Positions 1 through 8,405 of a stretch of DNA of 64,000 nucleotides are shown in pieces (position 1 is the first letter of the stretch; each line of letters starts with the position of its first letter). This DNA comes from 2-12-FULL-35-23 sp965196985. Lineage in GTDB: Bacteria > Pseudomonadota > Gammaproteobacteria > UBA12402. The notes beneath the pieces are model-generated. The model saw nothing but the letters and a program-made list of their open reading frames with translations, did not search any database and was not told the DNA's origin. A program made the position numbers and the translations under genes. The stretch covers positions 25,323-89,322 of the forward strand of contig CBDALO010000099.1 of the NCBI GenBank assembly GCA_965196985.1. Direction: 5' to 3'.

Positions 1-899
1 TTTTTGGTAAATACTGCCTTTGATGCTTCGCCGAGATATTCAGTTGCATGCCAAAAATCTAAAATTTGCGTATCAGTATGTTTTTTTAGAAATGGCCAAT
101 TATTTTTTGCTCCATCAGCAACGCCAATTGTTTTAGCATCAGGGTAATATTTCTTTTTCAGCTTTATTTCCTTTTCAAGCCTATTAAAGAATTCATCTTT
201 TCCATATTCTGGTGATGCTGCAACGTAGGTTGTGTGCAGGCGTGCACCATGCTTATCATACATGGAAATAGTTCCAACCATGCTCTCTCTATAACCATCA
301 TCAACGGTGAGAACATATGCACCATCTAAGCTAATACTTAGCATCTCAATGCCTGCATCAAGCTTTGGCTCTTCATATTCCCACTCAGCCTCTTTGGCTT
401 GTGCAATACCGCCAACAAAATCAGTTGCCCGTTGCAAGTATGAATGTGAGATTTTACGGTTATGATTGACCTTGAGATCATCAATAACACTAGGAGCAGG
501 TAAGTTTGAGTATTTATGTGAGATTATTTTTGCAAATCGCGGTGTTGATCCTTGGATAATTCTAGCCTTATCTTCTAAAGGACAAAAGATCTTCCCGCCT
601 TTAGAGGTTTGATAAACATAACGCTTAACTCGAGCAACTCCATAAGGCGTTTGGTAATTTGCTTCATCTCTACTTCGTGCTGTTAGCTTTATTTTTCCAA
701 CATGGATAGGAGAGCCATCTGCATCAAACTTACTTAAAGCTTTTTCAGTGGCTAATGTTCCAACCTCATTAAGGCCGTCAAGAATTGCATCCTCACATTC
801 AAGCATGGATCCTTTTAGTGGAAGCTTGAGCTCAATAGTTAATTCATTATTTTCATCAGAGAGAATTCTAGCTAACATCCAAACACCATCCGTAATCAA
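1..899 (-). CDS. IS transposase, partial (3' end outside the window)
   Basis: About 299 codons of a 436-codon transposase are present, reading leftwards off the window edge. The longest frame opens at a TTG at 899 and the first ATG is at 878. The sequence is nearly identical to the two full copies in this window. The family call (ISKra4-like) comes from the pattern ADGAKNNW followed by an LDFWHATEYL-like motif in the full copies, and it is made without a database search. Confidence 0.8.
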   Translation of the reverse strand, partial: MITDGVWMLARILSDENNELTIELKLPLKGSMLECEDAILDGLNEVGTLATEKALSKFDADGSPIHVGKIKLTARSRDEANYQTPYGVARVKRYVYQTSKGGKIFCPLEDKARIIQGSTPRFAKIISHKYSNLPAPSVIDDLKVNHNRKISHSYLQRATDFVGGIAQAKEAEWEYEEPKLDAGIEMLSISLDGAYVLTVDDGYRESMVGTISMYDKHGARLHTTYVAASPEYGKDEFFNRLEKEIKLKKKYYPDAKTIGVADGAKNNWPFLKKHTDTQILDFWHATEYLGEASKAVFTK

Positions 900-950
900 G
901 TTAAAGTGTATATTATGCTATATTTTCTACATTATATAAAGGCAGCACCC
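1..950 (-). mobile_element. 1387-bp IS (ISKra4-like), copy 1, cut by the window edge
   Basis: This is the 5' part of the same element found complete at 21580-22966 and 47677-49063, here in reverse orientation. Its terminal inverted repeat reads GGCAGCACCC at 941-950, the complement of the GGGTGCTGCC left end of the other copies. The element has inserted next to, or inside, an IS256-type end that continues at 951. At two sites that separate the copies it carries the copy 3 bases (cggcgaagc and gcagtattt) and not those of copy 2. The rest lies outside the window, so its target duplication cannot be checked. Confidence 0.9.
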
Positions 951-1028
951 AGGAATTTCTAATCTGACTGAGTCGCCTGCTTATTTTCAGCAAGTCAATG
1001 GAATTTACAGAAAGGATGGCGCACTAGC
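951..1028. repeat. 78-bp terminal fragment of the IS256-type element
   Basis: These 78 bp are identical to 63854-63931, the right end of the IS256-family element at the other end of the window. They include the terminal sequence GGCGCACTAGC. Only this end is visible, because the 1387-bp IS copy 1 abuts it on the left. A second IS256-type copy was therefore either interrupted here or reduced to its end. The bases after 1028 (ctaaaatc) would be its target duplication if the other end lies left of the window. Confidence 0.85.
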
Positions 1029-1090
1029 CTAAAATCAGCAGGTCTGACTGATAACAATAGCCTCATTTGAGGCGTGAATTGCAGCATACA

Positions 1091-1531
1091 CTACCCCTTG
1101 CAAAAAGTAAGAATCAGATTAATGGTTTCAGCATACTCCGGCTTAGGCAGATGTAACACGACGCCATCAGTTCTTGTAATGCTAATCAGTTGCTGTGAAA
1201 GCACAACTGAATCCTGAATAGTGGCTTCAACAAAACATTCATCGGCTTGGTCATCATCAGAATTGGCAACTGATGTACTGCTGGCTAATAATTCTTTTTC
1301 ATTAATTTTTTTGTTGAGCCGTTTAGAGCTGATTGATAATCGTTCAGTAATGTCCTTTTTTGTATAAGCAGGATAGAGCGCAATAATTTTCACCCAAAGG
1401 TCTTCTGGAATCTCCCATGGCTCTTTTGATGATGAACGCCATGACTTGAGCGATTGAGCAATATTATCTAGTGTTGAAGGTGTTGCTGACTTGGGTGTAA
1501 CGACTTTTTTATCAAATGTTTTGCCAAACAT
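1091..1531 (-). CDS. Small ORF, possible IS66-type accessory protein
   Basis: This 146-aa protein has no domain that I recognise with certainty. It has a basic, helix-rich N-terminus, then WEIPEDLW and a segment IIALYPAYTKKDITERLSIS that looks like a helix-turn-helix, then an acidic stretch, and a C-terminal ISITRTDGVVLHLP strand pattern like the tail of IS66 TnpA accessory proteins. It sits in IS debris, and an IS66-like transposase occurs at 23-26 kb, so an orphan IS66 accessory ORF is the best guess. A GAAAGG ribosome-binding site precedes the ATG at 1531. No catalytic transposase partner is adjacent. An unrelated small DNA-binding protein is equally possible. Confidence 0.4.
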   Translation of the reverse strand: MFGKTFDKKVVTPKSATPSTLDNIAQSLKSWRSSSKEPWEIPEDLWVKIIALYPAYTKKDITERLSISSKRLNKKINEKELLASSTSVANSDDDQADECFVEATIQDSVVLSQQLISITRTDGVVLHLPKPEYAETINLILTFCKG

Positions 1532-1534
1532 AAT

Positions 1535-1567
1535 AGGACCTTTCTAAATAGTTTTACTATCGGTCCT
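1535..1567 (-). promoter_or_regulatory. 5'-leader hairpin covering a ribosome-binding site
   Basis: AGGACC (1535-1540) pairs with GGTCCT (1562-1567), extended by an inner AATAG/CTAT pairing. In the mRNA of the 146-aa ORF the 3' arm contains the Shine-Dalgarno-like AAAGG, so the stem could hide it. The pairing is seen; the regulation is inferred. Confidence 0.3.
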
Positions 1568-1594
1568 TTAGGATAAAGTAACTAGCTGACCTAA

Positions 1595-1945
1595 TGCACA
1601 CATGCTTGCCGCAAGCTCACATTAGCTCTGGCAAATTCTCAAACTTTCAAACACTCCGCTGGGCAATCACTATTACAAGGACTAATCACCAACACCACCA
1701 ATCCTAAAATGCTATTATTCCTAGTCGCGTTATTCACTCAGTTTGTCAGACCTCACACTCCAATTAGCATTCAATTGCTCTATGCATTTTCATTAGTTTG
1801 CATTGAGTTTATTTGGTTCGCTTTCGTCGCCATATTACTTACCCACCCCTTGCTAAAAAAACGCTACGAGAAACTAACCTACTGGATAGAAAAAGCAGCA
1901 GGATTAATTTTTATTGTTATCGCGGGGAGTTTGGTTTTTTTCTAA
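1595..1945 (+). pseudogene. LysE/RhtB-family exporter, 3' remnant
   Basis: The open frame holds about 116 codons and the first ATG is at 1709. The stretch GLITNTTNPKMLLFLVALF followed by TQFV matches the LysE/RhtB signature (G..xNxxNPKxxLFFLAxxPQFV) that starts the second half of these six-helix amino-acid exporters. Two more hydrophobic helices follow, the last near the C-terminus (FIVIAGSLVFF). The first half of the protein is missing, and a stop (1592-1594) lies just upstream in frame. I read it as the surviving C-terminal half of a gene lost to the IS events on its left. Export activity is very unlikely. Confidence 0.65.
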
Positions 1946-2135
1946 GGCTTTTATCGTTAGAAGCAAACTAAGGAACTTATTCTGAACAACAAAAGCCTCT
2001 CATAACAAAATTGCATCAACGATTCAAACTTTACTAAGGTTAGGTTATCAATTACTTAGCTCAAATATCTACCATAAAAAAACCAAACCAATAAAAAGTT
2101 GCGCCAGCAACAACTTTAATGCCAAACTACTTTTT

Positions 2136-2190
2136 CAGTCTCCACTCTCCTGGTGGAGAGTCTGCCAGGGAGCGGTGGAACTGGAGACTG
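2136..2190. repeat. Nested inverted repeat downstream of anmK
   Basis: CAGTCTCC (2136-2143) pairs with GGAGACTG (2183-2190). Inside it lies a tight hairpin, CTCTCC TGGT GGAGAG (2145-2160). It sits about 20 nt past the anmK stop and could help end the cluster transcript, but no clear U-tract follows on the minus strand. Confidence 0.35.
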
Positions 2191-2209
2191 AGCTTTCTTT
2201 TAGGTTTTT

Positions 2210-3325
2210 TTATGCCGGACAAACAACACCCAGCACCGCCGGACGACTTGCACCAGTTACTGAGCACAAATCAATTGGCTGATTTGCTAAACAGCACTTA
2301 GCTAACCAGGCAAAGGCTACTGCTTCTAACCAGTCTGCGCTAATATCACCTTGCTTATCGATGGGCTCACACGTATAACTTGCACCCAAGCAAGCCTGCA
2401 AACGTTCAATTAAAAATATATTGTTAGCGCCACCACCACTTAATAAAACTTGTGCTTGTGGAGTTAACTGTTTAATAGTCACCGCAACTGAAACAGCTGT
2501 TAACTCCAATAAGGTCGCTTGAATATCAACTGGCAAAAGTGTTTGTACACTAAATTGTTCTAGCCAAGCTAAATTAAAGTGCTCAGTACCTGTACTCTTA
2601 GGATAAGGCTTAGCAAAATAACTATCTGCTAAGAGATTAGTTAACAACTCTCTATCAACACAACCACTACGCGCCCAATCGCCATTCATATCATAAGCTC
2701 TACCATGATGCTGTTGACACCACGCATCAAGCAACACATTAGCCGGTCCTGTATCAAACCCCACCATTTGCTCAGATCCAGCCGGCAAATAAGTAATATT
2801 AGCGATACCACCCAAGTTAAGAACAACTCGATCTTGTGTTGTATCACGATAGAATTGTGCATGAAAAGCAGGTGTTAACGGAGCACCTTGCCCACCCAAC
2901 GCAATGTCTTTACGACGAAAGTCTGCCACCGTGATAATACCTGTTTGTGCAGCAATAATATTGGGATCACCTATTTGATAGGTAAACGGAAACCTTAAAC
3001 TAGGGCAATGGCGAATAGTTTGACCATGACTCCCAATAGCTGCAACCTCATTACTCCCAACTCCAGCTATTAATAACAGCTCCCTCACTGCTTGCGCAAA
3101 TAACTCACCTAACTGCGTATCAAGTTGCCCCATTTGATTAATTTCATCTTCAGCACTTACTGCCAAGTGATGAATCTGCTGACGCAAAACAACAGGCAAA
3201 GACAAGTTAAGCGTCGCAAGCAATTTAGGGAAGGAAGAGGAAAAGTCAACCAGCGCTGCATCTATTGCATCAGCGCTGGTTCCAGACATTAAACCAATAT
3301 AATAGTCAGACTTAGGCGTCAGCAT
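2210..3325 (-). CDS. anmK: Anhydro-N-acetylmuramic acid kinase
   Basis: The product phosphorylates and opens 1,6-anhydro-MurNAc released from peptidoglycan turnover, giving MurNAc-6-phosphate in the cytosol. The N-terminal ATP-binding motif GLMSGTSADAIDAALV, the SHGQTI motif and GFDTGPAN are all present in the expected order. From the ATG at 3325 it is 371 aa, the family length. The longer open frame back to 3388 would add about 21 residues lying wholly inside ftsZ and is unlikely. The start overlaps the ftsZ coding end by 14 nt, so it is probably translationally coupled to the division operon. In many gammaproteobacteria lpxC follows ftsZ; here a peptidoglycan-recycling gene takes that place. 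Confidence 0.93.
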   Translation of the reverse strand: MLTPKSDYYIGLMSGTSADAIDAALVDFSSSFPKLLATLNLSLPVVLRQQIHHLAVSAEDEINQMGQLDTQLGELFAQAVRELLLIAGVGSNEVAAIGSHGQTIRHCPSLRFPFTYQIGDPNIIAAQTGIITVADFRRKDIALGGQGAPLTPAFHAQFYRDTTQDRVVLNLGGIANITYLPAGSEQMVGFDTGPANVLLDAWCQQHHGRAYDMNGDWARSGCVDRELLTNLLADSYFAKPYPKSTGTEHFNLAWLEQFSVQTLLPVDIQATLLELTAVSVAVTIKQLTPQAQVLLSGGGANNIFLIERLQACLGASYTCEPIDKQGDISADWLEAVAFAWLAKCCLANQPIDLCSVTGASRPAVLGVVCPA

Positions 3326-4478
3326 CTTCTTTGCGACGCAAGAAAGCAGGAATATCAAGATAGTCGACATCATGCACTGAAGCATCACTGGCTTTCTTAG
3401 GTTTTGCTTGTTGACGCATCACAGTTGGCTTTTCTAAGCGCTCATAATCCATTGTGCCATCTGGCTTTTTGTTTTCGATGATTTCTTCTGCAGGTTGAGC
3501 TAATGCTATACCACCAGTCTCTTCATCATTAAGCCCAGTTATAACTACAGTCACTCGCATCTCATCAGCTAAATCTGGATCGATAACTGTACCAACAACC
3601 ACAGTAGCATTTTCACTAATAAAGCCTTTTACGACATCGCCAACCATTTCAAACTCACCGATCGACATATCCAAACCAGCGGTAATATTAACCAGCACGC
3701 CTTTAGCACCACTTAACTTAATATCATCTAGCAATGGGCTAGAAATAGCTGCTTCGGCCGCAGTACGAGCACGTTCCTCACCATTTGCTGAACCGGTACC
3801 CATCATAGCCATACCCATTTCAGACATTACCGTACGCACATCAGCAAAATCGACATTAATTAAACCAGGGCGAGTAATCAGCTCAGCAATACCCTGTACT
3901 GCACCCAATAGAACATTATTGGCTGCTTTAAAGGCATCAAGCAAGGAAACTGATTTACCCAATACTGCTAATAGACGGTTATTAGGAATAGTAATTAATG
4001 AATCGACATTCTCAGCTAAAGCACGAATTCCTTCTTCAGCAATACCTAAACGCACTTTACCTTCAAAAGAAAACGGTTTAGTAACTACAGCAACGGTTAA
4101 AATACCTAGCTCTTTGGCAATTTGAGCAACAACTGGCGCAGCGCCAGTTCCTGTTCCACCACCCATACCTGCAGTGATAAAGACCATATCAGCACCATCA
4201 AGCACTTCGCGAATACGCTCACGATCTTCTTCTGCTGCTTCGCGGCCTACGGTAGGGTTGGCACCAGCACCAAGTCCTTTAGTGATATCATTACCAATTT
4301 GTAAGATAGTTCTCGCACTAGAGTTTTTGAGTGCTTGCGCATCCGTATTGGCACAAATAAAATCTACCCCTTCGATGGTCTGAAACACCATATGCTCCAC
4401 GGCGTTACCACCGCCACCACCGATACCAATCACTTTAATTACTGCACTTTGCGGTATGTTATCTACCAGTTCGAACAT
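3312..4478 (-). CDS. ftsZ: Cell division protein FtsZ
   Basis: This is the tubulin-like GTPase that polymerises into the cytokinetic ring. Visible features are the N-terminal GIGGGGGNAVEHM nucleotide-binding loop, the tubulin signature GMGGGTGTGAAPV, the synergy-loop region with NVDFADVRTVM, a proline/lysine-rich linker, and a C-terminal conserved peptide (YLDIPAFLRR) that binds FtsA and ZipA. I start it at the ATG at 4478 (MFELVDN, the typical N-terminus), preceded by a GGGAG ribosome-binding site. The frame can be extended 10 codons to 4508, without support. The length is 388 aa. It is separated from ftsA by about 170 nt, which may hold its own promoter. Confidence 0.97.
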   Translation of the reverse strand: MFELVDNIPQSAVIKVIGIGGGGGNAVEHMVFQTIEGVDFICANTDAQALKNSSARTILQIGNDITKGLGAGANPTVGREAAEEDRERIREVLDGADMVFITAGMGGGTGTGAAPVVAQIAKELGILTVAVVTKPFSFEGKVRLGIAEEGIRALAENVDSLITIPNNRLLAVLGKSVSLLDAFKAANNVLLGAVQGIAELITRPGLINVDFADVRTVMSEMGMAMMGTGSANGEERARTAAEAAISSPLLDDIKLSGAKGVLVNITAGLDMSIGEFEMVGDVVKGFISENATVVVGTVIDPDLADEMRVTVVITGLNDEETGGIALAQPAEEIIENKKPDGTMDYERLEKPTVMRQQAKPKKASDASVHDVDYLDIPAFLRRKEDADA

Positions 4479-4649
4479 GACTATCTCCCACCCGACTTTA
4501 CTGATCAATATAGTATCAGCTTTTTTGGCGAGGTACAGCTAAAAATTCACCGACAAACACTTTCTATCAAGCAAAACACTTATGCAACATTGCTTGGCAC
4601 TAATCAGGAAAAGAAAAAAGGTAAAGGTTGCTAAACCCCGGGGCTTAAA
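4479..4649 (-). promoter_or_regulatory. ftsA-ftsZ intergenic region, possible ftsZ promoter
   Basis: This is the only sizeable gap in the cluster. On the minus strand it has an AT-rich TACTATATT (near 4510) about 30 nt upstream of the ftsZ start, which could be a -10 element; I see no convincing -35. Just after the ftsA stop lies the near-palindrome TAAGCCCCGGGGTTTA (4631-4646). Both are weak readings. Confidence 0.25.
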
Positions 4650-5897
4650 TCAAAAATTACCCTGGAACCACCCCTTCATGCGTGACCAAACAGATTTCAC
4701 ACTTTTACCGCGATGAGACTTGGCCACTATAGCAGTAGGATCATGCTGCTGCTGATGACCATAAAGCAACAAGCCAACTGCGGTGGCATAAACAGGGTTT
4801 TTTACCACATCGGCAAGCCCGGTGACTTTTTCGGGGATACCTAAACGTACCGGAATTTGAAAAACACGCTCGGCCAGTTCAACGCCACCATCAATCTGGC
4901 TCGCACCACCCGTTAACACAATGCCTGAAGCAATAAGATCTTCAAAGCCACTACGGCGCAGCTCAGCTCTCACTAACATAAATAATTCTTCATAACGTGG
5001 TTCACAAACCTCAGCCAGTAACTTACGCGCAATCTGTCGTGGTTCACGATGGCCAACAGAAGGTACTTCAATAGCATCCTCATCATCAACCAGCTCTGCC
5101 AAACAACAAGCATGATGGCGCTTTAAGCTTTCCGCATTTTGGGTTGGCGTACGCAAAGCTATCGCCAAATCATTAGTAACCTGATCACCTGCAATCGGGA
5201 TAACAGCAGAATGACGAATGGCACCTTCTATAAAGATAGCAATATCTGTTGTACCACCACCAATATCAATCAAACAAACGCCTAGCTTTTTTTCATCTTC
5301 CGTTAACACTGCATAACTTGAGGCCAATTGCTCCAAAATGATGTCACTTGCTTGGATATTGCAACGCTCTACACACTTAATAATATTTTGTGCTGCACTT
5401 ACCGCACCCGTTGCAATATGAACCTTCGCCTCCAGTCGTACACCCGACATACCAATAGGTTCACGAATACCATCTTGATTATCGATAATAAACTCTTGCG
5501 GCAAAATATGAAGAATCTTTTGATCTGCAGGAATAGCAACTGCGCGTGCGGCGTCGATTACACGATCCAAGTCAGCTTGAGTGACCTCTTGACCACGAAT
5601 AGCAACAATGCCATGCGAGTTAAACCCTTTAATATGGCTACCAGCAATACCTGTATAGGCAGAATGGATCTGACAACCCGCCATTAACTCAGCTTCTTCC
5701 ACTGCGCGTTGAATGGATTGTACGGTTGATTCGATATTAACAACCACGCCTCGTTTTAAACCTTTTGAAGGATGTGAACCGATGCCCACCACATGCACCT
5801 TTCCTTCATCACTCACTTCACCAATAATCGTTACAATCTTTGAGGTTCCAATATCAATCCCAACGATCAATTCCTTTTCCTGCTGTTTTTTTGCCAT
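4650..5897 (-). CDS. ftsA: Cell division protein FtsA
   Basis: This is the actin-like ATPase that tethers FtsZ to the membrane and recruits later divisome proteins. The fold markers are GIDIGTSKI (phosphate 1), DIGGGTTDIA (phosphate 2) and GIVLTGGASQI (adenosine motif). The last residues (SVWSRMKGWF) form the amphipathic membrane-targeting helix. At 415 aa it has full family length. The ATG overlaps the ftsQ stop codon (TAATG arrangement), indicating translational coupling. Confidence 0.97.
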   Translation of the reverse strand: MAKKQQEKELIVGIDIGTSKIVTIIGEVSDEGKVHVVGIGSHPSKGLKRGVVVNIESTVQSIQRAVEEAELMAGCQIHSAYTGIAGSHIKGFNSHGIVAIRGQEVTQADLDRVIDAARAVAIPADQKILHILPQEFIIDNQDGIREPIGMSGVRLEAKVHIATGAVSAAQNIIKCVERCNIQASDIILEQLASSYAVLTEDEKKLGVCLIDIGGGTTDIAIFIEGAIRHSAVIPIAGDQVTNDLAIALRTPTQNAESLKRHHACCLAELVDDEDAIEVPSVGHREPRQIARKLLAEVCEPRYEELFMLVRAELRRSGFEDLIASGIVLTGGASQIDGGVELAERVFQIPVRLGIPEKVTGLADVVKNPVYATAVGLLLYGHQQQHDPTAIVAKSHRGKSVKSVWSRMKGWFQGNF

Positions 5898-6610
5898 TAG
5901 TTTGATCCCCAGCGCACTGCCATACCATTTGGATATTGTAAATCTACTTCTTCTGCTCGTTTAGCCTTAGAGGCAAAGACTTTATCATAAACTTTCACAA
6001 AACGTTGCAATCTAGTCAAGATATCTTCTTGTCCAAGCACAATTTTTAAGCCATTATTTAGCACCATGGACCAATCACCGTCTGCACGCAAGGTAATTTG
6101 AGCAATTTGTAAGTTAATTGGCAACAAAACTCGTGAGAACTGCTGATAGTAATCATAGACCTCTAGTGCTTTACCTTGCGGACCATGAAACTGGGGTAAA
6201 TTTTCCTGTTGCGCTAATCGCATTGTCAGCGGAAAAGTTTCTGCATAATCATTAAGTAAGTAATCTTTATTCCAAATTGCCACGATATGCTGGGGAGCTA
6301 AGGTAATAAAAAGCGCATTAGGCCATTTGCGCTGCACCTCAACAAAAGCAACCCAAGGAATTTGTGACAAGCTATTAACGATTGGAGTTAGCTTTTGGGT
6401 TATTAAACCTTCATTCAACAAAGGTTCTACTGTTCGCTTAACTTGCTGCTGATAAACCTGTGGAGCACCTTCTACCTCGACTCGTGTAATAGGGAGCGTA
6501 CTGGGCTGGTTAAGCCAGTAAGCAATACCTAGGCTAATCACCACCACAATGACTACTATTAGTAATAGTAAAAGCCTGTTATTTGACTTTCTTGGCTCTT
6601 GTTCTGTCAT
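5897..6610 (-). CDS. ftsQ: Cell division protein FtsQ
   Basis: This bitopic membrane protein links early and late divisome components through FtsB/FtsL. It has a short basic cytosolic N-terminus, one transmembrane helix at about residues 13-33 (LLLLLIVVIVVVISLGIAYW), a POTRA-like domain starting near ITRVEVEG, and the beta-domain with FVEVQRKWPN and VDLQYPNGMAVRW. The length is 237 aa. The start overlaps the ddl stop by 4 nt and the stop overlaps the ftsA start. Confidence 0.93.
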   Translation of the reverse strand: MTEQEPRKSNNRLLLLLIVVIVVVISLGIAYWLNQPSTLPITRVEVEGAPQVYQQQVKRTVEPLLNEGLITQKLTPIVNSLSQIPWVAFVEVQRKWPNALFITLAPQHIVAIWNKDYLLNDYAETFPLTMRLAQQENLPQFHGPQGKALEVYDYYQQFSRVLLPINLQIAQITLRADGDWSMVLNNGLKIVLGQEDILTRLQRFVKVYDKVFASKAKRAEEVDLQYPNGMAVRWGSN

Positions 6611-7518
6611 GCTACCTCGCTTGTTGCTAAGATCTTCACTACCAGATCAGGAAAATCGATTCCTACCTCTCTTGCTGCCTTAGGCAATAAGCTAGTTGCT
6701 GTCATACCTGGTACGGTATTAGCCTCAATCAACCAAAATTGCCCTTCTATATCACGCATAAAATCCACGCGCCCCCAACCTTTACAACCGAGTAAGTTAT
6801 AAGCTTGTTTAGCAAGCCGCTTAATCTCTTTCTCACTCCCTTCATCAAGGTCACTAGGGCAATCATAGACTGTCGAGTGTACAATATACTTAGCCTCATA
6901 GTCATAAAATTCACGTGGTGTACTAATTTTTATAGAAGGAAAGGCCACTTCTTCAACTAAAGCAACGGTGTACTCTCCACCTTCAACCCATCGCTCAGCA
7001 AGCACTTCATCATGATATTGTCTAGCCAGCTTAACTGCAGCAGCAAGCTCATCATAGCTTTTCACTTTACTCACACCACAGCTTGAACCTTCATGGATGG
7101 GTTTAACACAAAGTGGCAATGACAACTGCTGCTTTACTTTTTCTAAATCAGAATTCTGACAAATACGAATAAAATCAGGCGTAGGTAAGCCATTAGCTCG
7201 CCAAACCCACTTTGAACGCAATTTATCCATTGCTAAAGCACTTGCCGCAACGCCACTACCACAATAAGGAATCGCTAAAAAGTCTAATACTGCCTGCATG
7301 CTACCATCTTCACCACCACGACCATGCAAAACGTTAAAAGCCCTGTCAAACTGCCCTTGCTGTAGAACCTGTACTATATCAGGCCCCACATCAATACCAT
7401 GCGCATCAACTCCCTTAGCTCTCAGCCCTTCCAATACTGCCTTACCACTATTGAGTGACACTTCCCGTTCTGCAGAGAGCCCACCATATAAAACTGCAAC
7501 TTTACCAAAAGCCTTCAT
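6607..7518 (-). CDS. ddlB: D-alanine--D-alanine ligase
   Basis: The product makes D-Ala-D-Ala, the end of the peptidoglycan stem peptide, in the cytosol. It shows the Ddl N-terminal YGGLSAEREVSLNSG, FNVLHGRGGEDGSMQ, the ATP-grasp segment with CVKPIHEGSSCGVSKV, and the C-terminal metal-binding stretch WLIEANTVPGMTATSL. The length is 303 aa, typical of the DdlB type that sits between murB/murC and ftsQ. Both ends overlap their neighbours by 4 nt. Confidence 0.97.
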   Translation of the reverse strand: MKAFGKVAVLYGGLSAEREVSLNSGKAVLEGLRAKGVDAHGIDVGPDIVQVLQQGQFDRAFNVLHGRGGEDGSMQAVLDFLAIPYCGSGVAASALAMDKLRSKWVWRANGLPTPDFIRICQNSDLEKVKQQLSLPLCVKPIHEGSSCGVSKVKSYDELAAAVKLARQYHDEVLAERWVEGGEYTVALVEEVAFPSIKISTPREFYDYEAKYIVHSTVYDCPSDLDEGSEKEIKRLAKQAYNLLGCKGWGRVDFMRDIEGQFWLIEANTVPGMTATSLLPKAAREVGIDFPDLVVKILATSEVA

Positions 7519-8405
7519 AAAGCCTCTCCAACAATGTGTACTTCACGCACTAGCTCGACACCACACTTATTCTTTACCTGCTCAGCAACATATTTAATTA
7601 GCTGCTCAACATCATGCGCTGAAGCACCCTCATCATTAACAATAAAATTGGCATGTTTAGGTGAAACACATGCGCCACCTACTCGATATCCCTTTAACCC
7701 ACAAGCTTCAATTAAACGCGCAGAATAATCGCCAGGAGGATTTCTAAAAACCGAACCGCCATTAGGTAAATTAGTTGGCTGGCTCGCATTACGCTTTGCC
7801 AACATGGTTTTAATTTCATTTAAAGAGTCTACTTTATCACCTGGAATGAGTTTAAAGACTGCTGCTAAAAACCACTCGTCCTCTGGGCTCGTCACGGCAC
7901 GATATTCGATCTTATACTCAGCAGGAGGTCGTTGTTTACGCTCCCCGCCACGAGTCAACACTTCAACCGATTCAACAAAATCCCAAGTCTCACCCCCATA
8001 GGCGCCAGCATTCATTCGCAAAGAACCACCTACTGTACCCGGAATTCCAGCAAAAAACTCCAACCCTCGCAGCCCCTGCCTAGCACAAAACCGTGCCGCT
8101 TGAGCACAAGATAGCCCTGCTTCGGCACGCACATGGCAAGCATCAATAATATCAAGCTCTGTTAACATTCCTTGCGTAACAACGACACTGCCTTTCAACC
8201 CCTTATCACGAACCAACGTATTACTACCTAAGCCTAACCAGGTAATTGGTTCATCACTGGGGAGTTGTTTTAGAAAGCTAAGCAAATCATCCACATCAAC
8301 AGGACGATACAAACGTTCAACAGGGCCGCCTATCTTCCAAGAGCTGTACTTTGCTAAAGGCTCATTCTCACAATAAACTCCTCTGAGCTTGGAGATATCA
8401 ACCAT
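7515..8405 (-). CDS. murB: UDP-N-acetylenolpyruvoylglucosamine reductase
   Basis: This FAD/NADPH enzyme reduces UDP-GlcNAc-enolpyruvate to UDP-MurNAc. The FAD-binding half contains WLGLGSNTLVRD and FFAGIPGTVGGSLRMNAGAYG. The substrate half contains GGSVFRNP, whose Ser is the proton donor, and a C-terminal ELVREVHIVG with the catalytic Glu. The length is 296 aa. It overlaps murC by 8 nt and ddl by 4 nt. Confidence 0.96.
   Translation of the reverse strand: MVDISKLRGVYCENEPLAKYSSWKIGGPVERLYRPVDVDDLLSFLKQLPSDEPITWLGLGSNTLVRDKGLKGSVVVTQGMLTELDIIDACHVRAEAGLSCAQAARFCARQGLRGLEFFAGIPGTVGGSLRMNAGAYGGETWDFVESVEVLTRGGERKQRPPAEYKIEYRAVTSPEDEWFLAAVFKLIPGDKVDSLNEIKTMLAKRNASQPTNLPNGGSVFRNPPGDYSARLIEACGLKGYRVGGACVSPKHANFIVNDEGASAHDVEQLIKYVAEQVKNKCGVELVREVHIVGEAL

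Noticed and set aside
748..939. 63-aa ORF repeated three times (748, 21591, 47688)
   Set aside because: It is the antisense of the 5' end of the 1387-bp IS transposase and repeats only because the IS does.
4335..4634. Plus-strand ORFs over ftsZ, ftsA, murB and typA
   Set aside because: They lie antisense to strongly conserved genes, with no ribosome-binding sites and no recognisable protein features.
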